From Amphibalanus amphitrite (lineage: Eukaryota > Arthropoda > Thecostraca > Balanomorpha > Balanidae), in assembly GCF_019059575.1 (NCBI RefSeq), contig NW_024883107.1, forward strand, positions 62,001-126,000: DNA of 64,000 nt. The letters run 5' to 3'. The notes under the pieces were generated by a model that had not been told where the DNA came from, made no database searches, and was given only the letters and a program-made list of their open reading frames with translations. Made by a program: the position numbers and the translations under genes. Each line of letters opens with the position of its first letter. Within the stretch, counting starts at the first letter, position 1. Positions 13,956 to 25,240 of this stretch are shown here, in pieces.

Positions 13956-14943
13956 CTACTCGGCGTCCTCCTCGGCCAGCGAGCCGGCCGGACTGTGCCG
14001 CGGACAGGAGGCCGCCGACGCCGCCGAGCTCTGGCTCCCGCCGCCGCGGCCCTCCGTCAGCTCCGGCTCACCCTCCTCGAGGGCGGGCCCGCGCGCCGTC
14101 AGCGCCACCCAGTCCCGCAGCCGCTGCCGCTTGGCGTCGTGATCGACGACCGTCTCCAGTCCGAGGGCGCGCAGCGGCGCCAGCACGGCGTTCTTCTGCT
14201 GCTGACACGAGTGCACCGACCACGTCGAGTAGCAGACCGAGGTGGCGTCGCCGGCGTCCACGCCGTCACCGGCGGCGGCCGAGGCCGAGCGGGCCGTCCA
14301 GCGGTGGCCCAGGTGGCGGCCGATCTCGGTGACGGCGCAGCGGCGGCGCGCGCGCGGCTCGAACAGCCGCCGCAGCAGGCCCTGCAGCCGGAGCGAGAAC
14401 TCGCCGAACCGGTGCGGAGCGCGCAGCGCCCGGTAGCCGCGCCACTGGCAGAAGGCCGCGTACCGGGCGTCGGTCTTGTCGGCGCGCTGCCAGGGCAGGG
14501 CACCGGTCAGACACACCACTAGCACCACGGCCAGCTGCCAGGTGTCGTGCGCGGCCGCCACCGTGTACAGCTCGCCGCGCGGCTGGCTGACCACCTCGGG
14601 CGGCGCGTACGGCGCCCACTCGTCGCCGCGCCGGGCGCGCCAGCCCACCGGCCGCGTCTGGTCAAAGTCGGCCAGCTTGACGCGCGACAGGTCGCTCTTG
14701 AAGACCAGGATGTTGTCGAGCCGCACGTTGCGGTGCACCAGGCTCTTGCTGTGCATGAAGTCGAGCGCAGCGACCAGCTGAGGCGCCAGCAGCTTGGTGT
14801 TGCGCTCGCCGATGCCGCCGTTGGAGACGTAGCAGGCCAGGTCGCCGAACTGAGCGTACTCCTCGGCGAACACGAACATGTCGGACGTACTGAACGCCAC
14901 GTCGTACGTGGTCACGATGCTCCGGTGGGGACTCAGGAAGTAA
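13956..14943 (-). CDS. SBK1-type kinase-like protein, exon 3 (most of kinase domain, stop)
   Basis: Encodes residues 84-412. It resembles SH3-domain-binding kinase 1 (SBK1; meng-po in Drosophila): FVFAEEYAQFGDL, ALDFMHSKSLVHRNVRLDN, KLADFDQTRP, APYAPPEVV, and LTGALPW. The HRD catalytic Asp is Asn (H154 R155 N156) and DFG reads DFD (176-178), so phosphotransfer activity is doubtful. The C-terminal ~120 residues are low-complexity. The acceptor CAG ends at 14944; the first base T completes AGT with the AG of exon 2. The stop codon is at 13956-13958. The long antisense ORFs over this exon come from its high GC content. Confidence 0.85.
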
Positions 14944-15095
14944 CTGCCGGCCGGGTGGGAGGTACGGGTCAGCACACGCGTCACACACGAAGCGATCATC
15001 CGTTCAATCACCCTTTATAAGACAGAGTGGACCATGGCTTCCGTCTTGAGCGTAGTTCAGTACCGGGGGGATACACTGGAAGCGGCCGAGCTCAC

Positions 15096-15259
15096 CTGTA
15101 GTGGAACTCGCGCAGAAAGTCGGCCCGGCTGGTGGCCACCTTGTGAAGCGCCTTGAGGATGACCTCGTGTCGGCTGGCGCGGTGTTCAGCCAGCAAAATA
15201 CGGCCGGACCACACCTCGCAGAGAGTCTGCAGCACCTCATACTGCTCCTCCAGCTTCAC
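15096..15259 (-). CDS. SBK1-type kinase-like protein, exon 2 (N-lobe)
   Basis: Encodes residues 30-83: VKLEEQYEVLQTLCEVWSGR, ILLAEHRASRHEVILKALHK, then VATSRADFLREFHY. VILKAL (K65) is the expected VAIK-type ATP-anchoring Lys. The glycine-rich loop has decayed (CEVWSGR instead of GxGxxG). The acceptor TGTCAG precedes 15259 and the donor GTGAGC begins at 15095. It ends in phase 2. Confidence 0.85.
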
Positions 15260-15421
15260 CTGACATGGAGGAAGCCAGAGTCTGAACGCGTCTCTATTTC
15301 ACCAGTCACAGTCACACAGACATTCAGCGTCTGTAGCAAATCAAACCGCTCATTTAGCAACCTGTCAGCATTTGCAGTCGTTTATCGTGCAATGGGATAT
15401 CCGGCATTGCGGCTGACTTAC

Positions 15422-15508
15422 CTCCTCCAGCTTCAGGTTCCTGATCTGGTGAATGCTTCCCTTCCTTTCACTGGAGCTGTGGCCGGATTTTCTGGGCCGG
15501 TCGCTCAT
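15422..15508 (-). CDS. SBK1-type kinase-like protein, exon 1 (start codon)
   Basis: ATG at 15508-15506 opens 29 codons (MSDRPRKSGHSSS ... IHQIRNLKLEE), ending at donor GTAAGT (15421-15416). Phase 0 joins cleanly to exon 2, giving LKLEE-VKLEEQYEV. The start is chosen as the first in-frame ATG of the exon. Any 5' UTR exon is unknown. Confidence 0.75.
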
Positions 15509-17201
15509 GCTCAGTCACTGGAAAGTACCCCGCTCGAGTTCGACCGAAGCTGTCACTGAGACGCTCACTTCACTTTGCTCCGTCAGCATGAGCGCTGTGA
15601 GACATCACTGACAAACGAAATCACTTTAGACACTTTTTTCTACCACTTCAGTGGTAACACGGTACCTATCACCTGAACTAACTCAGCACTCGCACACCTT
15701 GTGGCGCGGTTCTATCATGCATAAAGTAATTATCACGAATAATTTCCGCGAGTCACTACAGGTGACAAATCCTGCTCTCTGGGTCACTGTATCTGGTGTG
15801 ACTCCGTTCACCGCCTCACTGCAGCTGGGCCAGCTCGTTTCTCGGATCGCCCTCACACTGCCCGCCCTCCGCCTACCTCGTCACCCGCTGCCAGACTGCG
15901 CCGCTGACAGCGCCGTCGGCCGGCCCGTGGCAGGGTAGGTGCGCCGCGCACAGACAGTGTTTGGCACCGGCGGCACCCGCCGTCGGCAGCTCACGCAGCG
16001 CTCAGCAGCCGCTCAGCCGCTCTTCGAACCAGCGTCGGCAGCTCTCCATGGTATACAGAAGCTCACTACACCGCCGACGATACCGCCTTTCCGCTTAGCT
16101 GTCCGTCTATTGTTGTCCGTCTAAGTATTCTTCTCTACTTACGTCTTCCCGCCTGTTCGTCTTTATGACTCTGCCTCAGTCTCAGTCTCCGTTCCGTCTG
16201 CGCGTCTCCGTCTCCGATCTTTGTTCCGGTGTCTCTGCCACTGTCAGCAGCACGGGCCGGGCTCTGCCACCGACTGTCGTGACCACCGCGCCGGCCGATC
16301 TGCGCTATTTAAGTACCACACTTGTGCCACAGCACCTGCGACTCGGCCGACGGTGCCGGCCCGACTGAGCGCGCGCCGAGACCGTCCCGCTCTACCGCGG
16401 GCCCGGAATGGGCCGCAGTCTCCAGAGCAGCCGTCCTGGCAGCCCGGTGTTTACCCCGGCCCGGCACAGGCAGTGGTTCCTACACGAGACACTTTAGCTT
16501 CGACAGAAGTCCCAAACGTCTCCATTAAACCTCTCATTAGCAGCGTTTGTAGTTAGCGTTTCCTGCAGCGTCCCAGCAGTGAGCCCGTCTCCGAGTCCCA
16601 GCTGTCCCAGCTCATAGTGCTGTCCCAGCTCATTGGACTGTCCCAGATCATAAGACTGCCCCAGCGCGGACGGCCGGTAGCTGACGGCACCTGGCCTCCG
16701 CCCAGCACGTCTGGCAGACTGCCGGCACGCGAGGTGGGATCTCTATCGGCAGTGACGGCGTCACAACAACGGAGAGCTGTCAGCGGGCACCGCGACACCG
16801 CCAGGCTGACATCCGATGTCACTGTCAGAAGTGGAGATTGTCATAATCTCAGGGGGTGCTTTTTCAGCACCTTGTAAGTGGCAGCGTCAAATTCTTGCAA
16901 AGTAAAACTCGCGATTTCACGAAGTCCTGTTTTGGCCTCTGCTCGAGGTAATCCGTCCTCCACTCGAGCTCCCGCGCGCCATCCGAGCACAGCTGTATAA
17001 GGTGTATTCTAGGCGTAAAACGAATCCCGGTCTGCCCGGTCGGGCGCCGCCGTGAGACGGCTGCCCGAGCTGCGCCGGCCGGCGATTGGTGCGCCCCCGC
17101 CGGCAGGCAGGCGCGCTCACTACCGGTATCGCCCCTTCACATAGATGGCGCGACACCACAAGTTCGTCATGTGCTTTCTGCCTCGTTCCGCGGTTGTGCT
17201 G
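15509..17201. other. Upstream region of the kinase gene; no gene seen
   Basis: GC-rich in parts (15830-16450). CTATTTAAG at about 16305 is TATA-like on the + strand but no + strand gene follows. 16597-16660 has short repeated CTGTCCCAGCTCAT phrases. No coding exon is supported. Confidence 0.45.
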
Positions 17202-17598
17202 CCCAGCAAACATGCCCACATGGTTCCCATATGGGGCCCACATGGGCCCCCCACCTCTTCCATATGGGTCCCACATGGGAATGGCAGTGGGTGACACGTG
17301 GGACCCATATGGGCCAGCCCACGTAGGCCCCATATGGGACCCACGCGGCGCCCACATGGGACCCATATGGGTAGCCCATCTGTAGCCCATGTCCCACGTC
17401 GGCCCATCTGGCCCATGTTCATCCCATATGGGACCCACATGGGATGCCCATCTCCAGCCCACATGCGTTTTGCCCACCTGGCCCATTTTTATCCCATATG
17501 GGGCCCATGTGGGTAGCCCATCTGTAGCCCATGTCCCACGTGGGCCCATCTGGCCCATGTTCACCCCATATGGGACCCATGTGGGCATGTTTGCTGGG
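17202..17598. mobile_element. Palindrome-rich MITE, terminal CCCAGCAAACATGCCCAC
   Basis: The 18 bases from 17202 (CCCAGCAAACATGCCCAC) reappear as the exact reverse complement ending at 17598. The interior is a run of CCCATATGGG, CCCACATGGG and GCCCATCTG units of about 20 bp, most of them self-complementary. No target duplication is clear. Confidence 0.8.
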
Positions 17599-17780
17599 TG
17601 TTTAAGCCCCGTGATTCCGTGACGTTACGTGCTTTCTGTGATAATTTCCACCGTGCCTCCCGTGTGACGATTCGCTCTCCCCCTCCTCCTGAATGGTACG
17701 ATGGCTCGTTCCGCGGTCTCCGTGACGTGCAGTGCTCCGTTACCGGTAACCCCCTGACGGCACGTTCCCGCTGCCGACAG

Positions 17781-17907
17781 TCGCTGGCACACCGTCTTCT
17801 CTGTGACCGTGCACATCAAGGGGAACACGGTGCACGGCGAGGAGCTGCTCAAGACCGGCAAACGGAACCTGGTGAACCAGGCCGGCGGCGAGAACGTTTG
17901 CCGATAG
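17781..17907 (+). CDS. Possible isolated terminal exon, product unknown
   Basis: After a good acceptor (CTGCCGACAG ending at 17780), one frame reads [20 protein letters not shown], then [12 protein letters not shown] up to TAG at 17905-17907. Codon use looks like the nearby genes. The VTVHIKG pattern is faintly like a double-stranded-RNA-binding fold strand, which is weak. No upstream exon is found, so this may be a relic or chance. Confidence 0.25.
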
Positions 17908-18104
17908 GTGGCCGGCGCGCGGAGTCGTGCCGTGTGGTAGCAATATATTGTGCTCGGAGTGATTGAGGATGTAGTACGACAGGCGAGCCGGCGAGGTCTC
18001 TTTGAAACCTGAGAAAAATATTGGCCATAAATGAACTCGACCTTGTACGAGTTGGCATTTTTAGAGGAATTATGCGATTGGTGTGTTGTCCCAATATAGG
18101 TTAT

Positions 18105-19186
18105 TTAAAGGTAGTGTGCCAGCTTTCCTGGACCGTATGGAGTTAATGGCCCAGATAAGGAGAACCGGATTTTTAGAACTTATCCATACCTTCAAAACTC
18201 ATGGAAACGTCTTAAATTCTTCAAATTTTGAGTACCCCAGTGCGAAATTCGCCCCGACGGGTTGTCGGTCGTACCCCAACCACATTTCACACCACTATGA
18301 ACAATAAATGCACACACTGAAATCGCTATTACCGATATGCTCATCCAATCAAGTTTCGATAAACCCGTTCATCATCAGCTCCTGCGGTTTCGAACACGCC
18401 TGTTAGGTGGTGCGGTAGACCGCGCCCAAAGCCAGGGCCCCAGTAACGTGAGGTAGCCGAGTCAGGGCAGCGTGCGCTGACCCAAGCCTGAGCCGCGCGT
18501 CCTCCCGGTGTCATGTGATAGCCCGGGGCTGCCCGCGGGGATGCGGTAGACCGCGCCCAAAGCTGCGGCCCCGGCTTGGGTCAGCGCACGCTGCCCCGAC
18601 TCGGCTACCTCACGTTACCGGGGCCCTGGCTTTGGGCGCGGCTTCTGCTCATACTTTGTGGTGCGGTGGTGGCGCGTCGGGCTGCGCGCTCTGACTTCGG
18701 CCAAGAAAACTGCGTCAGCTGATCATGGTCATTTCTGCCACTCGCGTGTGGTGAAATGGGGTCATAACTTATGACTAGACGGCTTTTTCATATCAATTAT
18801 TTTACATAAAATCATATTTCAAACCATAAATAATGTTCGACAGCCAAATAAAAGAAACAATACCAATACAGGCTTACAGTTTAAGGCTCGACATTGTGTT
18901 GTCTACGATTAGACAGCTGATAACTCATTCCCGTACGTCGTAACACTATAATGACCTTTGCTTATTGTCACATGTGCGCCGCATTCGCGATTGTTGCCGA
19001 CGCCTGTTTGCAGGTGAGCCCACTACATTTGTTATACATATCGAAAAACCGATAAACTTTTAGGCGAAAAAGGCACTATTCCAGGCCCATTTTTGATTTT
19101 TTTTGCGATATTAGGTAAAAACAGACGCTTCTTATCCTAGGAAAAATAAAATGGGAAATCTTTCAAAGGTGGCACACTACCTTTAA
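18105..19186. mobile_element. TTAA-flanked MITE with AGGTAGTGTGCCA ends (Kolobok/piggyBac-like target)
   Basis: Left end TTAA AGGTAGTGTGCCA (18105); right end TGGCACACTACCT TTAA (19186). The exact 13-bp inverted ends and TTAA duplication define the element. TTAA duplications are known for piggyBac and Kolobok elements; the AGG start differs from the CCC family elsewhere here. The interior is non-coding and contains a large hairpin. Confidence 0.85.
18420..18641. repeat. Large inverted repeat, ~68-bp arms
   Basis: 18420-18487 and 18573-18641 are near-perfect reverse complements (CCGCGCCCAAAGCCAGGGCC ... pairs with ... CTGGCTTTGGGCGCGG). TGCGGTAGACCGCGCCCAAAG is also present as a direct repeat at 18411 and 18542. 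Confidence 0.9.
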
Positions 19187-21384
19187 TGCTTTTTTTGTGA
19201 CGAAGCTGGTAAGTTTTATGCGTGATGCGATTTTTCGTTTTTCACACCGTATCAGGGGGGTGACACCGTAATGCTGTGCCATAGGCCGATGTTGTAGCCA
19301 GCTGATGAGCAGGAATGACGTCATCGGCCCATGATAGCCCTGACCAATGTGATCCAACCCATTGCGACTTAAGGTGACCTCTGTGACTTGGCCTGACCCA
19401 TCGTGACCCTGGGTGACCTCTGTGACCTGACCTGACCCAGGGTGACCTGAGGTGACCTAAAGTGACCTTTGTGACCTGAAATGACCCAGCGTGACCTAAT
19501 TTGACCTTTTTATCTGGAATTCACCCATTTGGACCCCCTCGTTCAGCTTTTCGCGTAAGTACAAGACTTCTGAACTGGTTATTATCGCGTAAATGCCTTA
19601 TTCGTGATAGCGCCGTGTAGCAAGCGGTTCACCTAGTGTGAACGCGGTCACGGCTTTCAGCAAGCTGGCACGCGGAGCCCGGAGGTCTTAGCTCCGCGTT
19701 GCCGGAGCTGAGCGCCAGCTGGACGACACGCGGCAGGAATGTATACGGTCACTGGCTGGTCTTCATGTCAGCGAATGCCGAATGGCATGGCCAGCTCAAG
19801 CACAGGCCGCTGACTCCAGGCGGCCAGCTGCGCCTGCAAGCTGTCTGCCATCAAGCCGGTGGCGGCGGCGTGGCCAGCGTGCCGAGCAGCTGCACCGCGC
19901 GACACCGCAGCCGGCAGCGGCCCCATCTCCGACTAGCACCGGCCTCGCCGAGCGCCGCCCCGGCGTCAGCTACTATTGGTACAGGTCGGGCACCATGGCC
20001 GCAGTGGCTCGGCGCAGTCGGCCCAGAGCGCGGCCAGCTCGGCCAGCACCGGCAGCGACAAGTCCAGAGCGTCCGTGGCACGGCTGACCAGCGGCAGGTG
20101 GATGCAAGTCCCCGCCGAAATTTGGTTGCATCGAAATTCGCCACGACATTCAGTTCCTAGGGCCATAGCGTTTCCATGCTAAATGCTCTGACTTTGTGAA
20201 GCGATATTTCCAACGCTTTTACTTTTTTGTATATGGGCTGCACCTTACCCCATCAGCCCCGCGTTGAGGCAGAACCCACCGGCCAGGCTCCATCTGCCCC
20301 TCCCGCACTAGCAGAATCTCTTAATCAGCCTAACATAATTAGAATCGCCGATCAGTTCCGGCCGGTACAGCCTGTTGGTCTCTGAGCCGATGGCACCGGA
20401 GCCGTAGCGGTAAGTCAAAGCTTAGCAGGTGCTCCAAGTCCAGAGCCCCGTCAAACGACAGAGGAGGCACCTAGCAGCAGCACAGTGCCGTCGACCGTTC
20501 CCGAGCCGATAACCAAAACTACAATGAGTTCCACACAGTCACTATGTCCGCCGTCGATGAACAGTTGCCCCCTCCCCCTCCCCAACTCCAAGCTGGATCC
20601 GCGCTTGAACTCAGTAGTTGACAGTATTTTGTTGACAGTATTTTTGGTTCTAACTTCTATGCTGTCTAGCCACGAATGTGCGTTGTGCATAGCTTGGCAT
20701 TTATATCAACCTATGACATGCTAATGATCGTGTACAAAACAGCTGGTTTTGTGTTTTGGTCACCTAGTTTCTGTCTACCCGTTTGCTACGGGCGGGCCCA
20801 CGGCTTAGGTACAGCAGTCGGTACCGTCGGCACCGACTGCAAAATAGAGAAAGTTAGCTGCAATTTTTTGCTGTTGAAAGGTTGCAAGGATATTGAGTCA
20901 AAGGGTTAAGAGGCCGCTGAACGTTTATTGCATTCCAGTTGGATAAAATCGATCACGAAACAATTGGCGCAAACCCCATTCAGTTTCGCTGCCGTGGGTG
21001 GGCGGAGTCGGCGGAGTATGGGCCGATGACGTCATCCTCCCGCCGGCCGTGATTCGCCCCGATTGGCCGATGTCCATACCTGGTTAGAGGGCCTTGCACC
21101 GTATCGTAATAGCTTCGATCAAATTAGCAGGTGGGTGTAACTATTGTTACCGTTTTACGACCGCCGGGCTGTCCGGCTGGCTGTCGCTGCTGCAGCGAGC
21201 AGCACTGTGGCACAGTCTATATGTTTCGTTTTGTGTTCTCGAAAAATGAAAGATATTGCAAAAAAGATACAAATATAACTTCTGAAATTTATTACAAATA
21301 AACAGATACATGTATCTGATCAGATACCTTGAAATTTAACCTACAGGGTGTCTCAAAAGTTCGTTGACACATTTTCCATGTTAA
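19187..21384. other. Intergenic; GGTCA-rich relics and an unrecognised GC-rich patch
   Basis: 19370-19510 is a run of GTGACCT/TGACCTG phrases. 19640-20160 is GC-rich with open frames on both strands; on the minus strand LDLSLPVLAELAALWADCAE is protein-like, but stops break the flanks and I do not recognise it, so it may be a decayed gene. 20200-21384 shows nothing nameable. Confidence 0.4.
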
Positions 21385-22584
21385 TTAACCCGCGCCCTGC
21401 TGGGGGGGGGTGTTTGAACACCCCCCCTTGTGGTTTTTCGCGAATATCTCAAAAACGGCGGCGCGGAGCGCCGCCGTTTTTGGTATACCTTATCATACAT
21501 TAATTCTACACATGTTGTGAAAATTTCAGACCAAGGTCATTCAAGGTCAGGTCACCAGGTCACTTGAAGTGACCTCACCTCATAAAAAGTTTCAATGTCT
21601 GTCATAGCTACACCGAGTGACCGATCGCTTTGAAACTTTCAGCGATTGCTAAGAGCAATAGCATGTACAAAATGTTTATCTCAGAATTTTGATATCGATG
21701 ACCTAAGGTCAGGTCAATTTTGCGACCTCCCCATTATAAGTCAATGGGAGAAAATGGAAATGCGCCTCTTTTGGACAAAAGACATTATAAACACTCCCAA
21801 ACACCGAACTACAAGTGGTTTAGTCACATAGAACATGAAAATGGTGTCCGTGACCCTTGTTTATGCCCTGAGGTCATCTTAGGTCACGAATGGTGTCTAA
21901 CAGTTTTTCGCAAATAACTTTTGATAGAGGCATGCTAGAGCGATGAAAACGCCTTAGATGTGTTCAGCTCGACGATACAGATCGACTGATATGCAACATG
22001 ACCCTTTCCGGTCAGGTCATGACCTTGACCTGAGGTCAAATTTTCAAGTTGACCTTTCAAGGTCAAGTTATAGTTCATTCGATGCGTCTTGACGAGAGGA
22101 ACACGATGCCGGTAAAAGTAAGCTCGTACAAGGCTTGAGTCAAAAGTTATTGCAGAAAAACTGTTTCCGAAAAAATCGGTTATTTTTGCAGTTTTTGCCC
22201 CCTGCAGGCAAAACCGTTGACGTTAGGTCAAATCTGAGAGAATTACTCAGAAAGGGCGTTAATAGGGCTATCGAATGCGCTTTTCCGCGGCGCTGTAGCT
22301 CCATTGGTTCCCGAGTTATGCGTTGGCTTCTTGGAAATTTTCGACACTCGACCTGGAAATCGACGAAATTTTGCCTTCAATGACCTCTGGTGACCTGACC
22401 TTTGACCTGACCAAAAAATTGACCGAAGTGATTTCGTCGTTATTTTTGACGCTCTTTCGAACGCCGCCTTCCGCGTATCGCTACGTGGCCCAGTAGCCGA
22501 GTTACAAGGGGGGGTGTTCAAACACCCCCCCCCCCCCCAGCAGGGCGTGGAAATCCAGGACCCCCAGCCGGGCGCGGGTTTTAA
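21385..22584 (+). mobile_element. TTAA-flanked element (copy B)
   Basis: Left end TTAA CCCGCGCCCTGCTGGGG; right end CCAGCCGGGCGCGGG TTTTAA, with the terminal repeat doubled (CCAGCAGGGCGTGG upstream of it). Both ends have the hairpin TGTTTGAACA / TGTTCAAACA inside G/C runs. A second 14-bp-stem hairpin lies at 21451-21481. A DR1-type TGACCTTTGACCT sits at 22396-22408. Non-coding. Confidence 0.85.
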
Positions 22585-23280
22585 TAAAGCATATAAGAAT
22601 GAGCCAAAAATATACGGCTTTGATGCCTATGCGTACACTAGACAAATATACGTACTTTGACAGCGAATTTGGAATGTTGGAAACCAAATCCTTTGCTGTA
22701 GCTCCAAAAATATTTGCTGATACCCATTTTCGTCGCTCCGTCAGCTGTCGGAGGATGGTAAAAGATGAACTGCTTTCAAGCTTTTGCAGGGAAATCCCCT
22801 GCAGTTTCTGCGTCGGATTTAGGCTTGATGAGCTCCCCGGCCACATTTGCTTCTCCCTGAAAGCCGACAGCTTGCATCGACACCACTCACGAGTATTTTG
22901 TAGGTATTTCCTGGCACCAACTCCTTCACGATGACTGGCGCCGACATCCAAGGCACCATTTTCTGTTTCAAAACGACCACATTCCTGAACAGACGGGAGG
23001 TGCCACGGGTAATTTTTTTGCATCATATCGTAGCCGAATGTGTTGGCCATCTGTTTCTGAGACACACACACCGCTCAAATTTTACAAAGTCCAAGCGCTC
23101 GACACTCCCCATGCCAAAACATTCGCTGGGTTGCGGAGTGTTTTACTCAATTGGACAGGGCTATCGAATGCCGTTTGAATTTTACGAATTTGTCTAATGC
23201 CTAGTAATTTCGGAGATACAAGGGGAGCAAAAAATGCCCTCCCCCTCACCCACCGCGCGGATGGTGACCAGGAGGCCCAC
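22585..23280. other. Unclassified insert between element ends
   Basis: Open frames exist on both strands (minus 23071-22502, 189 codons; plus 22599-22934) but none shows a family motif. 23155-23275 resembles the right end of the TGACCT-rich family (GGCTATCGAATGCCG, then GGGGAGCAAAAAATGCCCTCCCC), so 22585-23280 may be the unshared interior of such an element. Confidence 0.35.
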
Positions 23281-23811
23281 CGCCTGCCAGGATATATACT
23301 CTTAACTAAACAAAAAATGACGTTTCCTTTGTTTACACATTACCCTCTTTTTTAGACACTAATTGCTTACGTTTTCATGTTTTCGTCGATAATTTTTGAC
23401 GCATGAGTCTTTTGAATGATTTCTTTTACCGGCTCATTTTTTCTCGTCGACATACGCCGAATAAATGCTCCTTAATATCAAATTAAGATCTAATCTAAGG
23501 TGAAGGTGATTACCTAGCCGGCGAAAGTCATATAACGGTTTATGAGTACTTCAGGAAACCCTGAGACGCAGGGTGGGGGTGGGGGTCCGAACCTACATAT
23601 ACGTTTTGTAGCGGTACAGAAATGCGTCTCACTATGACTGTCACTTCGGCTTCATATCGAGGATCATCCCGGCGCGTACTGTCGGAGCAGCGCTGCCGTC
23701 ACTAGCGGTGGGACCGACCAGGTGGCCGTGCCGCTCCGATACAGGCCGATGTGGAGCGGCCGCCGGCCGGCCCTGTCGAGCTCACTCTGCCGACCCCCGC
23801 GCCGCGCCGGC

Positions 23812-24286
23812 ATGCTGTCCTGGCTCCTGCTATGGGCCGCCGCCGGCACCCCGGCCGCCGGCGACTACTGCGAGGACTTTGAGAGGGGCGAGCTGGGCCC
23901 GTTCTGGTCCACCAGCCCCCTGGACAGCCGCGGCCACTGGAAGGCCACCGGCTACGAGCAGCTGCGCACGGCCGTTCCCGACTTCCCGCCGCCGGCCGCC
24001 GGCAGCACCGTGGCCTACCTGACGGCCGACCCCTACCAGATATACGTGTATGTACGCCCGGCTGCAGATGGCCAGCGCGCTGGTGCTCCCGGCGGGCTCG
24101 AGCGTGTCGCTGCGCTACTGGCTGCGCACCGACTACCCGGGCTCGGGCACGCTGGAGGTGCGCCGCCAGGTGGACGGCGTGGAGGAGAAGGAGCCGCTGC
24201 TCTCACTCACCAACACCTCCGGGCCCAACAGCACCCAGTGGGCCGAGGTCAGCGTGCCCATCCCCGACAGCAGTCGGCCGCAGAAG
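23812..24286 (+). CDS. Secreted two-MAM-domain protein, exon 1 (signal peptide, MAM 1)
   Basis: ATG at 23812 starts a signal peptide (MLSWLLLWAAAGTPAAG) followed by the first MAM domain: DYCEDFERGELGPFW, VPDFPPPAAGS, then LQMASALVLPAGSSVSLRYW. MAM domains act in extracellular adhesion and protease complexes. The frame changes by one base between PYQIYV and YARLQM (about 24035-24052). The exon has 475 bases where 474 would keep phase 0 into exon 2, so there is one surplus base: either a sequence error or an inactivating mutation. The donor is GTAAAC at 24287. No intron fits inside the shift. An earlier GTG start is not credible. Confidence 0.75.
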
Positions 24287-25136
24287 GTAAACGGCTATTA
24301 TTGGAGTTTTTGCCCTCTGGAGGCTAAACCGTTGACCTGAGGTCAAATCGGAGGACATTATTCAGATAAGTCTGTAAAAAAGATTATCGAATGCGCTTTT
24401 CCGCGGCGCTGTAGCTCTATTGGTTCCCGAGTTAGCCATTGGCAATTTCCAAAATTGTTGAAATGGGCTACATTTGACCTTTGATGACCTCTGGCGACCT
24501 GACCTTTGACCTGACCTAAAAAATGACTGACACGTTTCCGTCATTATTTTTTTGACGCTCTTTCGAATACCGCTTACCGCGTGTCGCTACGTGGCCCAGG
24601 AGCCGAGTTAGACGGGGGTGTTCCCCCCCCCCTGCCCGGCCTCGCGCGGAAGTCGCGAAGCACCGGCCCGGCGCTGGTTAAGAACGACGTTCGTCTAAAA
24701 GGAGTGCATTTCAGTTTTGTCCCATAACTTAACTTATCATGGAGAGGTCACAAAATTGACCAGACTTTACGTCACCGATATCAATGTTCCGGGATATAAA
24801 TTTTGTACACACTGTTGTTCTAACCAATCAATAAAGGATTCAAAGTGATCGGTCACTCGGTATAGCTATGGAAGACATTGGATTAGTTATGACGTGAGTT
24901 CACCTAGTGACCTGGTGGCCTGATCTTGAGTGACCCGGGTCTGAAATTTTTTACAACATATACGGAAAAGACGTAAAAACAGGTTTGTCAAAAACGGCGG
25001 CCCTGCACGTCGCCGCTTTTTAGATATTTGCGAAAAGGCTGAAAGGAGGGGGGACGTTTTATTGAGTGATAAAAACAACAACAAACGAGTTCAATGGTGA
25101 ACCCCCCCCCCCCCCCCCCAGCACGGGGCGGGTTAG
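24287..25136. mobile_element. Two TTAA-family fragments in inverted arrangement inside the MAM intron
   Basis: 24287-24681 matches the right half of copies B, H and K (GGAGTTTTTGCCCTCTGGAGG block, DR1 at 24500-24512, right end GGCCCGGCGCTGG TTAA). 24682-25136 is the left half in the opposite orientation, ending CCCCCAGCACGGGGCGGG TTAG. The first fragment begins at the exon's 5' splice site. Confidence 0.75.
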
Positions 25137-25240
25137 TATGCTCCTCTGGTTTGGTAGACTTTCCTTTTTTATGAACCTAATACTCTTTTTATTCATCATT
25201 TAATGACGTATGACAAAGTGCCACTTATTAATCATTTCAG

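Noticed and set aside
13908..14522. + strand ORFs over the kinase exon
   Set aside because: GC-rich antisense shadows; kinase motifs and splice phases are on the minus strand.
17120..17588. Gly/Met/Trp-rich ORFs on both strands
   Set aside because: Frames through the CCCATATGGG MITE.
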